The notes: generated by a model from the letters alone, not told the origin. A stretch of 20,118 nucleotides of DNA from Deltaproteobacteria bacterium (GCA_030591745.1 JAUVAM010000003.1:1-20118); one strand, 5' to 3'; shown: positions 7,816 through 15,668, counted from the stretch's first letter. Program-made: numbers and translations.

Positions 7816-8729
7816 GTATCCACATTCAGGCGGAGGGCCTAAGCAAGTGGTTCGGCCAAGTGGTGGCCGTCAACGACATCAGTCTGGATCTTCAAGCGCC
7901 GATTCTCGGTTTGCTTGGGCCCAACGGCGCGGGCAAGTCCACCCTTCTGAAGTTGCTGGTGGGCCAGTTGAAGCCTTCCAGGGGCCGCTTGCGTTTGATG
8001 GGGCAGCGTCCCTGGTCCAACCCTGCGCTGATGGCCCAGATTGGCTTCTGCCCCGAGCACGATCGCTTTTACGAACACATGAGGGCCGCTGAATTTGTCG
8101 AGTCTTTGTGTCGGCTTCATGGTTTTTCGAAGGCCGAGGCCAGGCGTCGCAGCGATCAGGCCCTGGAGCAGGTGGGTCTGGCGCAGCGAGGGGCGCAGCC
8201 CATCCATAGCCTTTCCCACGGCATGCGTCAGCGGCTCAAGGTGGCGCAAGCTTTGGCCCACCAGCCCCGTTTGCTTTTGTTGGACGAGCCCTTAAACGGT
8301 TTGGATCCAGCCCAGCGGGCTCGCATCATCGCCCTGGTTCGGCAGCTGGCCGAGGAGGGCGTGGGTGTGTTGATCTCCAGTCACGTTTTGCACGAGCTGG
8401 AGGCCATGACCCGCCACATTCTTTTGTTGCACCATGGCCGGGTTTTGGCCACCGGGCAGGTTTCGGCCATCCGGGATCTCATTGACGCTCATCCCCATCG
8501 CATCGCCTTGGACTCTGCGGATCCGCGGGGCTTGGCCCGGGAACTACTGACCCACGAGCATGTGCTGCGGGTTAATCTTTCCGGCGCGCGCCTGGAGGTG
8601 GAGACAAAAAACCCGGATGCATGTTTTTTGGCCATCGGCGATCTGGCCGCCGATGGGCACTACGGCATTCAGAGTTTGGAAGGCCTGGATGATAACCTGG
8701 AGGCCGTATTCAGGTACCTGGTAAAATGA
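7812..8729 (+). CDS. ABC transporter ATP-binding protein (second pair)
   Basis: A 305-residue ABC ATPase, a distant paralogue of the one at 6047. Walker A GPNGAGKST is at 36-44, the signature is LSHGMRQR (from 134), Walker B is LLLLDEPLNGLDP (from 154), and the switch His191 is in ISSHVL. About 80 C-terminal residues form an accessory domain. The ATG at 7812 overlaps the TGA of the upstream permease gene. It presumably pairs with the permease encoded downstream, although the four proteins could also form one heteromeric transporter with two different ATPases and two different permeases. The frame stays open upstream of 7812 but only as a shadow of the permease gene. Confidence 0.93.
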   Translation: MSIHIQAEGLSKWFGQVVAVNDISLDLQAPILGLLGPNGAGKSTLLKLLVGQLKPSRGRLRLMGQRPWSNPALMAQIGFCPEHDRFYEHMRAAEFVESLCRLHGFSKAEARRRSDQALEQVGLAQRGAQPIHSLSHGMRQRLKVAQALAHQPRLLLLDEPLNGLDPAQRARIIALVRQLAEEGVGVLISSHVLHELEAMTRHILLLHHGRVLATGQVSAIRDLIDAHPHRIALDSADPRGLARELLTHEHVLRVNLSGARLEVETKNPDACFLAIGDLAADGHYGIQSLEGLDDNLEAVFRYLVK

Positions 8730-9517
8730 GCGAGCGAGCCCAAAAACGGCTTTCCAGCATGGGCGCGGCGGCGCTGGTGGGGCGGTTGTTTCTGCGCGTT
8801 ATGCTTGGACGACGGCTCTTTTTGGGGCTGATGCTGGCGGCTTGTCTGCCCGTGGGACTGGCCTTTTACCTGCGTTTTTCCAAGGGGAACTGCGGCTGCG
8901 GGGATTTTGCCGATTTGTTGGCCCACCTGGTCTTGCAGTTTTTCGGCTTGGGCCTGCCTTTGTTGCTGGCCGTGGCTGCCATTCGAGACGATCGGGAAGA
9001 CAAAACGCTGATCTATCTTTGGACCCGGCCGGTGTCCCGTTGGGCGCTGGTCTTTGGCAAGGTGATGGCGGCAGCCCTGGTGGGATGTGGCCTGATGCTG
9101 GCATCCTCCGCGGCAGCGGGTGGGGTGCTCCTTCTCGGTTGTGGACAGGGCGCGGAACATGCCGGGATTGTGATGGGGCGCGGGCTTTTGGCGGTGGGTC
9201 TGGCCGGTCTGGTTTATACCCCGCTCTTCGCCATGGTGGCGGTGATTTTTCGCAAGCCCATGGTCCCGGCCATCATCCTGGCCTTCGGCTGGGAGGTGGT
9301 GGTGGCCAATCTGCCTGGCGGATTTCCACGCGTCACCTTGATGTACTATCTAAAAAGCCTCTTGGGACTTGGGCCGGATGCAACGGGTATGCTGAGCATG
9401 TTCGTCGAATCTTTAAATCCTGCCTCCACCTCGCTTGCTTTGCTCGTGCTGAGTGCCGCCAGCTTGATTTTTACCTTGGTCACTTTGGGGCTGGCCACGC
9501 GCCGTGAGTTGAATTAG
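8726..9517 (+). CDS. ABC-2-type transporter permease (second pair)
   Basis: A 263-residue inner-membrane protein with about six predicted helices (roughly 31-48, 65-86, 110-137, 152-174, 178-195, 236-257). The loop IRDDREDKTLIYLWTRPVSR followed by FGK is the same ABC-2 landmark as in the first permease. An unusual cluster GNCGCGD follows the first helix on the predicted periplasmic side. The ATG at 8726 overlaps the TGA of the second ATPase gene (ATGA). The stop at 9517 is followed by 76 bases with a candidate promoter for the next gene, so the operon may end here. Substrate unknown. Confidence 0.87.
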   Translation: MSERAQKRLSSMGAAALVGRLFLRVMLGRRLFLGLMLAACLPVGLAFYLRFSKGNCGCGDFADLLAHLVLQFFGLGLPLLLAVAAIRDDREDKTLIYLWTRPVSRWALVFGKVMAAALVGCGLMLASSAAAGGVLLLGCGQGAEHAGIVMGRGLLAVGLAGLVYTPLFAMVAVIFRKPMVPAIILAFGWEVVVANLPGGFPRVTLMYYLKSLLGLGPDATGMLSMFVESLNPASTSLALLVLSAASLIFTLVTLGLATRRELN

Positions 9518-9530
9518 TCGAGTGTGCAAC

Positions 9531-9559
9531 TTGCCATACAGGGCGCGGTGGAACAAAAT
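9531..9559 (+). promoter_or_regulatory. candidate sigma-70-type promoter
   Basis: TTGCCA (9531-9536) and CAAAAT (9554-9559) are separated by 17 bases, matching 5/6 and 4/6 of the sigma-70 consensus. It would start transcription near 9566, about 28 bases before the ATG at 9594. Sequence match only. Confidence 0.35.
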
Positions 9560-9593
9560 GGGACAAATTTGATCATCACGCAGGAGACAGAAG

Positions 9594-10688
9594 ATGAGTG
9601 GCTTGAAGTGGTTCAGCGTTTTGGCCTGTTTTGTGATTTGCGTTCCGGTGCTTCAGGCGGGAGAGCGGGCCCCCTCGGTGGCGGTGCATCTCCTGGAGGG
9701 CCGCGGGGTGGATCTCACCGAAGAGGAACTGGTGGCGCTCACGGACTATCTGGGTGTGCGGTTCGGCGAGGTCGCTTCTTGCCAGATTTTGCCCTGGGTC
9801 GAGGTGCACAAGAAGATTCAGACCAAGGGCTATTACGTGTGCATGGACCGCCAATGTCAGATCGAGGCCGAACGCTTGCTGAATGCCGACTATACCTTGG
9901 CCACCAGTGTTTTGCCCATGGGTAAGGTCTGCATCGTCACCGGATCGCTCTACCCGCGGGAATCGCCGGCCACCTCGCGCACGGCCATGCACCGTGGAAA
10001 CTGTGATAGCGAAGCCCTGGTCGCCTCGTTGGAGCAGGTGGTGGATGGTTTGATGAAACAGGGGCCCCTGGTGGTGGTGCCCAGTGTCCAGCCCGAGGAG
10101 CCGACGGCAAAAACGGCGCAGCCATCGGTCGAAACGCATGCGGGTCTGCCCGATGACGATGAGTCCGATTCAGGTGAACCCCGAGAGGGGGTGACGATGG
10201 TGCGACCGCCCATGTACCTCGGCTTCTACGCGACTTATGCCCCGGCACCAATCATGTGGTGGGCGGATTACGGGGGCAGGCGCCAGGCCGACAAGTTGTT
10301 GGATCAATTCGGTCCTCGCTTCACGCTGGACATGGAGGTCAATGATATTTGGCTCATGGGTTTGCAGGTGGACGCCCTGGGCAACCGTGATTACTGGATG
10401 TTGGAGGTGATTGGTCGGGCCGGCGGGCAGCTTGTCTTCGGGGATAGCTTGCAGCTTTATGGTCTCTTGGGTACCGGGATAAGCGCCTGGTTTCGTACGC
10501 CATGGGGCGAAAGCTATGAGGGTGTGGTGATGTCCGCCACGCTTGGGGCGCGCTACATGTTTATGCCCACCTTCGGCGCTCAGTTCGAGCTCTCGGGTAC
10601 GGCCGGTTTTTACGGTGATGAGGAATTTGATGAGGACTTTGATTTGTTTCGCTTGGAGCTGGCCTTTGGCCTGGTGATGGTCTTGTAG
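9594..10688 (+). CDS. exported protein with N-terminal conserved domain and C-terminal beta-barrel
   Basis: A 364-residue protein with a signal peptide (MSGLKWFSVLACFVICVPVL, cleavage near QAG). Residues about 25-155 form a soluble domain with paired cysteines (C63, C83, C88, C113). Its pattern YYVCMDRQCQIEAERLLNAD then GKVCIVTGSLY recalls secreted TolB-N/CsgG-like modules seen in deltaproteobacteria; that likeness is from memory. A Pro/Glu/Asp-rich linker spans about 160-205. Residues 206-364 alternate strands and turns and end in LFRLELAFGLVMVL, consistent with an eight-strand outer-membrane barrel. AGGAG at 9582-9586 sits seven bases before the ATG. The last 79 bases overlap the convergent gene on the other strand. 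The function is unknown; it follows the ABC operon by 76 bases and may or may not be linked to it. Confidence 0.7.
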   Translation: MSGLKWFSVLACFVICVPVLQAGERAPSVAVHLLEGRGVDLTEEELVALTDYLGVRFGEVASCQILPWVEVHKKIQTKGYYVCMDRQCQIEAERLLNADYTLATSVLPMGKVCIVTGSLYPRESPATSRTAMHRGNCDSEALVASLEQVVDGLMKQGPLVVVPSVQPEEPTAKTAQPSVETHAGLPDDDESDSGEPREGVTMVRPPMYLGFYATYAPAPIMWWADYGGRRQADKLLDQFGPRFTLDMEVNDIWLMGLQVDALGNRDYWMLEVIGRAGGQLVFGDSLQLYGLLGTGISAWFRTPWGESYEGVVMSATLGARYMFMPTFGAQFELSGTAGFYGDEEFDEDFDLFRLELAFGLVMVL

Positions 10689-11755
10689 AGGGGTACCTTT
10701 ACCCAATCCTCCTCGGAAAATCCCCTGACCGAGAAGATCCAGATGGCGACTTTTTTCCCCTTCAGGTAGCTCGGGTCGGCTTTTTGTCGACGCCGCAGTA
10801 TGAGTCGGGCCTTGGTGGCGTTCTCCCCGCAAACGCAGGCCACATCCACTGGCATGCCGAGGGCCATGGCCAGTTGATCGGCAAAACCTGCGCCCGTGGC
10901 GTGCATGGCACCGCCTGCATGAAAAATCAGCCCGTGGCTGTCGCCGAAGATGAGCAGTGGACTCTTGCGATCTTCGGGCAAGGGGCGCAATGCACCTTTG
11001 GGTCCACGCTGTCCCGTGAAACGGAGGCTGAGGGTCTCGGGCTTGGGTCGTTTGGCCTTGCTTACTTGCAGACGGTATGTCTGCCAGAGGTCGCCCCGAA
11101 CCTGCTGGGGTCGGATTTCGGTTTCCAGCTTGAGGGGGGTGGCAGGCCGCAGGTCGGCGAGCTTCGGCGCAAGCGCCACAGCGATTATCTCGGTGGCCCG
11201 GCCCGCGTAGTGGGTGTCGTGTTTGCCGTATAAGGGGCCTCGCTTGTCGTTCCGGTGGGCCAGGAGCAAAGAGGTCGGATCCCAAACCTCCAAACCCTGC
11301 TTGCGCAGGATGTCGTAAAATTTCTGGTGCTGTGGGTCGAGTCGTATGGGCAGGCCCTTTTTGTCCAGGGGTGGGTTTGCGAAAACGGACTCGGGATAGA
11401 TGATGGCCTTGGCGGGTATGGGCACCAGGATCAGGCGAATGCCCAACTCGGCCATTTGGCGCTGGGTGTCCAACAAGACCGGCAAGGAGTCTCGTTCGGA
11501 GCGGGCGCTGGCGCGGCCCTTGCGTCGGGCGTCTTTTCCCCAAAAGCGTCCAGCCGTCAGGTGTTCAAGCTCGTTGTCAATTAAGAGCCATCCTTCGCGT
11601 CCCATGACGCTCATCAGACTGGCCCGCTTGATGAGGCGACGGCAGGCCTTGTGGAAACGAGCCAATTCTTTCGGGGCCAAGACCTCGGGCTCGCTCAGGG
11701 CGGGCTGGGGCAACAGAAGAAAGAGGAGCAAGATGATGGTCCATTTGGTCTTCAC
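10610..11755 (-). CDS. AlgX/AlgJ-like SGNH-fold exported protein (polysaccharide O-acetylation type)
   Basis: A 381-residue exported protein (signal peptide ending near PALS, residue 21). It follows the AlgJ/AlgX plan. GREGWLLID (52-60) matches the family's G-x-x-GWLF motif. VPIPAKAIIYPE (111-122) matches the 'VPPKxxVYPE' strand. KHDTHYAG gives the catalytic Asp180-His182 pair (family DTHW). FGDSHG supplies nucleophile Ser273. AlgX and AlgJ transfer acetyl groups to polysaccharide in the periplasm, supplied by a membrane MBOAT protein. No MBOAT gene lies in this window, so the donor system is not visible. The start is GTG at 11755 with only a weak ribosome site; no better in-frame start precedes the signal peptide. 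The last 26 residues are Ser/Lys-rich and are antisense to the neighbouring gene. Confidence 0.75.
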   Translation of the reverse strand: MKTKWTIILLLFLLLPQPALSEPEVLAPKELARFHKACRRLIKRASLMSVMGREGWLLIDNELEHLTAGRFWGKDARRKGRASARSERDSLPVLLDTQRQMAELGIRLILVPIPAKAIIYPESVFANPPLDKKGLPIRLDPQHQKFYDILRKQGLEVWDPTSLLLAHRNDKRGPLYGKHDTHYAGRATEIIAVALAPKLADLRPATPLKLETEIRPQQVRGDLWQTYRLQVSKAKRPKPETLSLRFTGQRGPKGALRPLPEDRKSPLLIFGDSHGLIFHAGGAMHATGAGFADQLAMALGMPVDVACVCGENATKARLILRRRQKADPSYLKGKKVAIWIFSVRGFSEEDWVKVPLYKTITRPKASSKRNKSKSSSNSSSP

Positions 11756-11908
11756 GGGATTTGTTCTGGCTCCAAGGTTGTCTGCGTTTTTCTGCGTTTC
11801 AGAATGACAAGAAAGCCGGGGGGAATCAAGGCCGAGGGCTTATGTTACCAAGCCTTAACCCAAAGTCAGGATCTTTTGGTGCAGGCTGGTCCAGGAAAGG
11901 AGAAACAC

Positions 11909-13657
11909 ATGAAAACATGCGGCTGGTTGGGTTTGGCGGTGGTCTTTGCATTTGGTGGCGTCTCAGCAGGTGAGCTCAAACCCGGGGAGCTGGAGCTTTC
12001 CACCGAGCGGGTGGTGGTCTTCAAGGATGGGCATGGTTTGTTCGTCAAGAAGGCCAAGGGCAAGACCGACGCGAAAGGTGAGCTTTGGACGGAGGTCCTG
12101 CCCGCCGCGGCCAGCTTGGGTAGTTTCTGGATCAGCGACGCGAGGGAGCCTGTCTCCCAGGTGGTGGCGGGCAAGGTGGAGCGGCTGGAGAACGAGGTCA
12201 TCACAAACACCTGCGCCAACCCGGTGGAGATTCTGTCAGCCAACATCGGTCGGCTGGCTGAAGTTGTGACGGTCGACGGGAAAAAACACAGGGGCAAGAT
12301 TATCGCGATGCTGGAACCCGGGCAGCCAGGCTGTTCAGCATTCGGTGCCCCTGCGCCCATCTTCGCCGCGCATATCATGTCTTCACGATTGCAGCCGGCG
12401 TCAGGAACGTTACCTGGGTTTTGTGATGGTCGTCCCCGGGCCAAGCATTTTGTGTTGCGAGGTGAGGGCGGTGATTTGCTGCTGGCCTGCGCTCGGATCA
12501 TGAATCTGCGGATTGACAAAATGCAGCTTCAATGTAGCTGGAAACAGAGTCGTCGCAAGCAGGTCAAGCAACTCACGATTCGATACGCCAAGAAGAAGTC
12601 GGGAAAACGTCATGAGTTGGATCTGTTTTATTTCAGACCCGGCATTCGATGGATTCCCACGTATCGGGTGGAATTGGGAGCGGATGGTAAAGCGGAACTC
12701 GTCTTGCAAGCGGAAATCATCAACGAGGCGGAAGATCTGGATGGCCCGGTGGACTTCGTGGTCGGCTTGCCCACCTTCCGCTTCGGTGACGTGGTCTCGC
12801 CCATGGTTTTGGAGCAGGTACTCAGAAACAGCCTGGCGGTCGCGGCACCACAGCTCATGAATCAACTCGCGTCCAATCCGATGTCCAACGCCCAGTTTCA
12901 CGGGCGGGCAGGCGAGCGCCATGGTCAGATCTCCGACGGCGGATCGACTGGGGGTGGTGCCGTGATTCGTGCCATGGCGGGTCAGGAAGTCCAGGACTTG
13001 TATACCTATTCTGTGCCCAGATTGACCTTACGCAAGGGCGAACGAGCCTTGGTGGAGTTGATGCGAACCAGGGTCCCTTACCGGCACCTTTATACCTGGG
13101 CGCCCAAAAGCGGCCGATCGCACGTCGTGAGCACTTCATACGGCGTATCGCCCTTGCAGCTTGAGAAGAACACGGTATGGCACCAGGTGGTCTTGAAGAA
13201 CAACAGCGGGCGACCTTGGACCACGGGCCCGGCCTTGTTGATGGAAAAGGGCCTTGCGGTGGGGCAGGATATGTTGACCTTCACGCCGGCCGGGGCCGAG
13301 GTGGAATTGCCGGTGACCGCAGCCGTATCTCTGCGTGGCAGTCACGCCGAAGAAGAGATCCGGCGAGTGCAAGGCGCCAAGCGGGTGGGCTCCAGGGTCT
13401 ATACGCTGGTGGAGACTCGCATGACGCTGAAATTGAGAAACGCCATGCGCAAATCGGCACGTTTGGTCATTCGGGCCTCGGTGCCGGGGAAGGTCTTGAA
13501 GGCCGCGGGCTCGGTGGAAGTGACCCGCCTGCCGGTGCCTGAGCAACAGCACGAGGCCTGGCTCCATGTTGAAAGTCAGGTGCGTTTTGATTTCACTCTG
13601 CCTGCGCAGGCCAAGGCCGAGCGTGAAATAATCTTTCAGCGATACTTGCGGGAATGA
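11909..13657 (+). CDS. exported DUF4139-like protein
   Basis: A 582-residue exported protein (signal peptide MKTCGWLGLAVVFAFGGVSA). The first third (about 25-230) is beta-rich with several cysteines (C102, C142, C172, C194, C209). From about residue 235 it contains FYFRPGIRWIPTYRVEL followed by LVLQAEIINEAEDLDGPVDF. This matches the DUF4139/MuiA-type pattern in which 'Y-x-x-P-G-x-x-W-x-P-x-Y' precedes a long beta-sandwich. A Gly/Ser-rich stretch (about 336-352) separates it from a final beta-rich part (DLYTYSVPRLTLRKGERALVEL). The cellular role of this family is unknown. The start at 11909 is set by AAGGAG (11897-11902) with a six-base spacer. It is divergent from the AlgX-like gene, with about 150 bases between starts. 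Confidence 0.7.
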   Translation: MKTCGWLGLAVVFAFGGVSAGELKPGELELSTERVVVFKDGHGLFVKKAKGKTDAKGELWTEVLPAAASLGSFWISDAREPVSQVVAGKVERLENEVITNTCANPVEILSANIGRLAEVVTVDGKKHRGKIIAMLEPGQPGCSAFGAPAPIFAAHIMSSRLQPASGTLPGFCDGRPRAKHFVLRGEGGDLLLACARIMNLRIDKMQLQCSWKQSRRKQVKQLTIRYAKKKSGKRHELDLFYFRPGIRWIPTYRVELGADGKAELVLQAEIINEAEDLDGPVDFVVGLPTFRFGDVVSPMVLEQVLRNSLAVAAPQLMNQLASNPMSNAQFHGRAGERHGQISDGGSTGGGAVIRAMAGQEVQDLYTYSVPRLTLRKGERALVELMRTRVPYRHLYTWAPKSGRSHVVSTSYGVSPLQLEKNTVWHQVVLKNNSGRPWTTGPALLMEKGLAVGQDMLTFTPAGAEVELPVTAAVSLRGSHAEEEIRRVQGAKRVGSRVYTLVETRMTLKLRNAMRKSARLVIRASVPGKVLKAAGSVEVTRLPVPEQQHEAWLHVESQVRFDFTLPAQAKAEREIIFQRYLRE

Positions 13658-13682
13658 GGTTTTTGATCGATAAGCTTTGGGC

Positions 13683-14342
13683 ATGAAGCGCATCGACAAA
13701 GCCCTGCGAATCGGTCGTGTCTTGGATGAGCTTTTCCCCGTGCCCGCCATTCCCTTGCTCCATTCCGACCCCTATACCTTGCTGGTTGCGGTCATGCTGA
13801 GCGCCCAGACAACCGACAAGAAGGTCAACGAGGTCACGCCTGCGCTTTTTGCTCTGGCTGCAGGGCCGAAAGAGATGGCGGCCCTTGGAGTCGATCGCAT
13901 CCTGCGCGTCATCCGCACCCTGGGTTTGGCCCCCACCAAGGCGCGCAATCTCAAGGCCATGAGCCAGTTGCTTTTGGACAGGCACGCGGGTCGGGTGCCG
14001 GCTGATTTTGAGTCTCTGGAGAATCTGCCGGGGGTGGGCCACAAGACCGCCTCGGTGGTCATGGTCCAGGCATTCGGCCAACCCGCTTTTCCCGTGGATA
14101 CCCACATCCATCGCTTGGCCGAGCGTTGGGGCTTGTCTTCGGGAAAGAACGTGGTGCAGACAGAAAAGGATTTGAAAAAAGTTTTTGCCCAGGAGGAATG
14201 GGCCAGGCGGCATTTACAGATTATTTATTTTGGCCGGACGCATTGTCAGGCACGGGGGCATGACATGGAAGCTTGCCCCATTTGTTCATGGGCTGCTTCT
14301 TCTGCCCGAAAGAAAAGGGAAGGGTCTCGCCATGGAATGTAG
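13683..14342 (+). CDS. nth: endonuclease III-type DNA glycosylase/AP lyase
   Basis: A 219-residue member of the endonuclease III family, which removes oxidised pyrimidines and cleaves the abasic site. The helix-hairpin-helix is LPGVGHKTASVV with the catalytic Lys121, and the catalytic Asp139 lies in PVDTHIHRL. Both are where E. coli Nth has Lys120 and Asp138. The N-terminal part (LLVAVMLSAQTTDKKVNEV) is also diagnostic. The C-terminal iron-sulfur motif is altered: Cys188, Cys198 and Cys201 remain (spacing C-x9-C-x2-C), but no fourth Cys follows. E. coli has C-x6-C-x2-C-x5-C. The ATG at 13683 has no strong ribosome site; a TTG two codons upstream is possible. The gene overlaps the next by 11 bases. 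Confidence 0.9.
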   Translation: MKRIDKALRIGRVLDELFPVPAIPLLHSDPYTLLVAVMLSAQTTDKKVNEVTPALFALAAGPKEMAALGVDRILRVIRTLGLAPTKARNLKAMSQLLLDRHAGRVPADFESLENLPGVGHKTASVVMVQAFGQPAFPVDTHIHRLAERWGLSSGKNVVQTEKDLKKVFAQEEWARRHLQIIYFGRTHCQARGHDMEACPICSWAASSARKKREGSRHGM

Positions 14343-15018
14343 CCTTGTTCTCGACAGCAGTTTGGATCCCTGCCCGGTGCGCGCAGCCCTCATTTGGGCC
14401 GAGGGCATCCAATCACCTCTCCCGTCCGAGGAATTGCCCGACTTTTTGGCTGAGTTGGTAGAGCGAGCGAGGGAGGCTGGCGAAGACTTTTGGCCCCAGG
14501 CTGTCAAGGCACGAGTTCGGGACATGCTGCGGCATGGCAAATACAAGCCTGCTGGGCGCGGAAAACCGGCCAGCGAGTTTTTGCTCAAGGCGGCCATGGC
14601 CCAACAGTTTCCTTCTGTCAATCCACCGGTGGATGTGAACAACGCCATCAGTCTGGAGTCGGGCTTGCCCGGCACCATCTTCGATTTGAAATTGAGCGGT
14701 CCTGACTTGTTGTTGCGTCGCGGTCAGCCGGGGGAGAGCTACGTCTTTAATCGAACCGGCCAGGGCATCGACTTGCAGGATCTGCTCCTGGTCTGTCGGC
14801 GGCATGATGGCGAATGGCAGCCTTGCGGCAATCCGGTCAAGGATTCGATGGATACCAAGATTCAGGATTCGACGAGGGATGTGGTGGCCGTGCTCTACGC
14901 GCCGGCGGATGAAGCCTCGGCGGAAGTGGGTAGATGGGCCAAACGTTATGCCGAGGCTTTGCGAAACCACTGTGGGGCTGATCGCGTAATGTGGCGGGTG
15001 GTCGAGTCAGAAGACTGA
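14332..15018 (+). CDS. free-standing B3/B4 tRNA-binding-domain protein
   Basis: A 228-residue protein consisting mainly of a B3/B4 fold (about 55-215), the module that edits mischarged tRNA in the beta subunit of phenylalanyl-tRNA synthetase. The best landmark is VNPPVDVNNAISLESGLP (97-114), then FDLKLSG, matching 'N-x-V-D-x-x-N-x-x-x-x-x-x-G-x-P ... FD'. Later, GQPGESYVFNRTGQ and DVVAVLYAP fit the rest of the fold. Stand-alone B3/B4 proteins are widespread and may act as tRNA or amino-acid editing or binding proteins; their role is not settled. The ATG at 14332 lies inside the 3' end of nth (11-base overlap), with AAGGGAAGGG upstream, so the two are co-transcribed. The frame is open further upstream, but only antisense/overlap to nth. 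Confidence 0.8.
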   Translation: MECSLVLDSSLDPCPVRAALIWAEGIQSPLPSEELPDFLAELVERAREAGEDFWPQAVKARVRDMLRHGKYKPAGRGKPASEFLLKAAMAQQFPSVNPPVDVNNAISLESGLPGTIFDLKLSGPDLLLRRGQPGESYVFNRTGQGIDLQDLLLVCRRHDGEWQPCGNPVKDSMDTKIQDSTRDVVAVLYAPADEASAEVGRWAKRYAEALRNHCGADRVMWRVVESED

Positions 15019-15029
15019 CCTGCGAGTGC

Positions 15030-15479
15030 CTATTCTTGGTTGGCTGTGAGCTGTTCGGCCAGGCGCTCGAGCAAGAGATGGGTCATCTCGCCGGCTACCC
15101 AGCGGGCCCAGTGTTCGGCCAACTCATCTTCACGCTGCAAAGCCAATAATCGGATGTCCTCTTTGGACTGTCCTTTGTCGAGCTGCTCGAAGACGAGCTT
15201 TTCAAGCTCCTGGTGCAGAATCTTGCGCACGTCCAGGGGCAGGCCCTCTTGCAGTTCTTCCAGCAATTTGGCTCGCAGCTCCGCGGCCAAGACCTCGGAC
15301 AGTTGCTCGGCGGGCAAAGACGGCAAGAGCTCCCGGAAGTCTTCGTCCAGTTCTTCTTGTAACTCACCGGCCAGTTCTTCGGCCAATTGCGCCGATCGGC
15401 TGTGCAGTCGTTCGGTCAGTTCCTGCACTAAGATTTTCGCCCAGCGATTGGCCGCCTCCGCCCTCTCCATGAGTTCCAT
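15030..15479 (-). CDS. Glu/Leu-rich alpha-helical protein of unknown function
   Basis: A 149-residue acidic protein with no signal peptide or membrane segment. It is made almost wholly of amphipathic helices rich in Leu, Glu, Ala and Gln (for example QLAEELAGELQEELDEDFRE and AEQLSEVLAAELRAKLLEEL). Two or three helical stretches are broken by Pro (53, 56, 81). Heptad spacing of Leu suggests a coiled coil or helical bundle. I do not recognise a family. The start at 15479 is supported by AGGAGG with a six-base spacer (15485-15490 on the + strand reads CCTCCT); the frame is open upstream without a better site. It converges with the B3/B4 gene, 11 bases away. Confidence 0.6.
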   Translation of the reverse strand: MELMERAEAANRWAKILVQELTERLHSRSAQLAEELAGELQEELDEDFRELLPSLPAEQLSEVLAAELRAKLLEELQEGLPLDVRKILHQELEKLVFEQLDKGQSKEDIRLLALQREDELAEHWARWVAGEMTHLLLERLAEQLTANQE

Positions 15480-15584
15480 GCTTTCCTCCTGAATGATTAA
15501 GACAATGATCTCACAGAGCGCCTGATTACGACAAGGGGCTGTCTCGTGTTTCGCTATGCTTGAAATGCCTGGAATCGCCGGCCC

Positions 15585-15614
15585 CTGGCAGCGCATCGTC
15601 ATTTTGTGTATAAT
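15585..15614 (+). promoter_or_regulatory. candidate sigma-70-type promoter without a full gene
   Basis: CTGGCA (15585-15590) and a perfect TATAAT (15609-15614) are 18 bases apart. Transcription would start about 15621, just before two very short open frames (15628 and 15669). No full-length gene follows on this strand. Confidence 0.4.
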
Positions 15615-15668
15615 GCCGCCTCAGTTGATGGGGGAGATGCCAAAAAAGTGGAGACGGCAGTTCGTTCG

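Noticed and set aside
10170..11543. Long open frame on the - strand in another frame of the AlgX-like region.
   Set aside because: Pro/Arg/His-rich shadow of GC-rich coding DNA; the AlgX-like frame has a signal peptide and catalytic motifs.
11837..11854. Small inverted repeat GGCTT/AAGCC upstream of the DUF4139-like gene.
   Set aside because: Five-base arms with an eight-base loop are expected by chance; no promoter is aligned with it.
13136..13750. Open frame antisense to the DUF4139-like gene and the start of nth.
   Set aside because: Shadow frame without domain features; the + strand genes explain the region.
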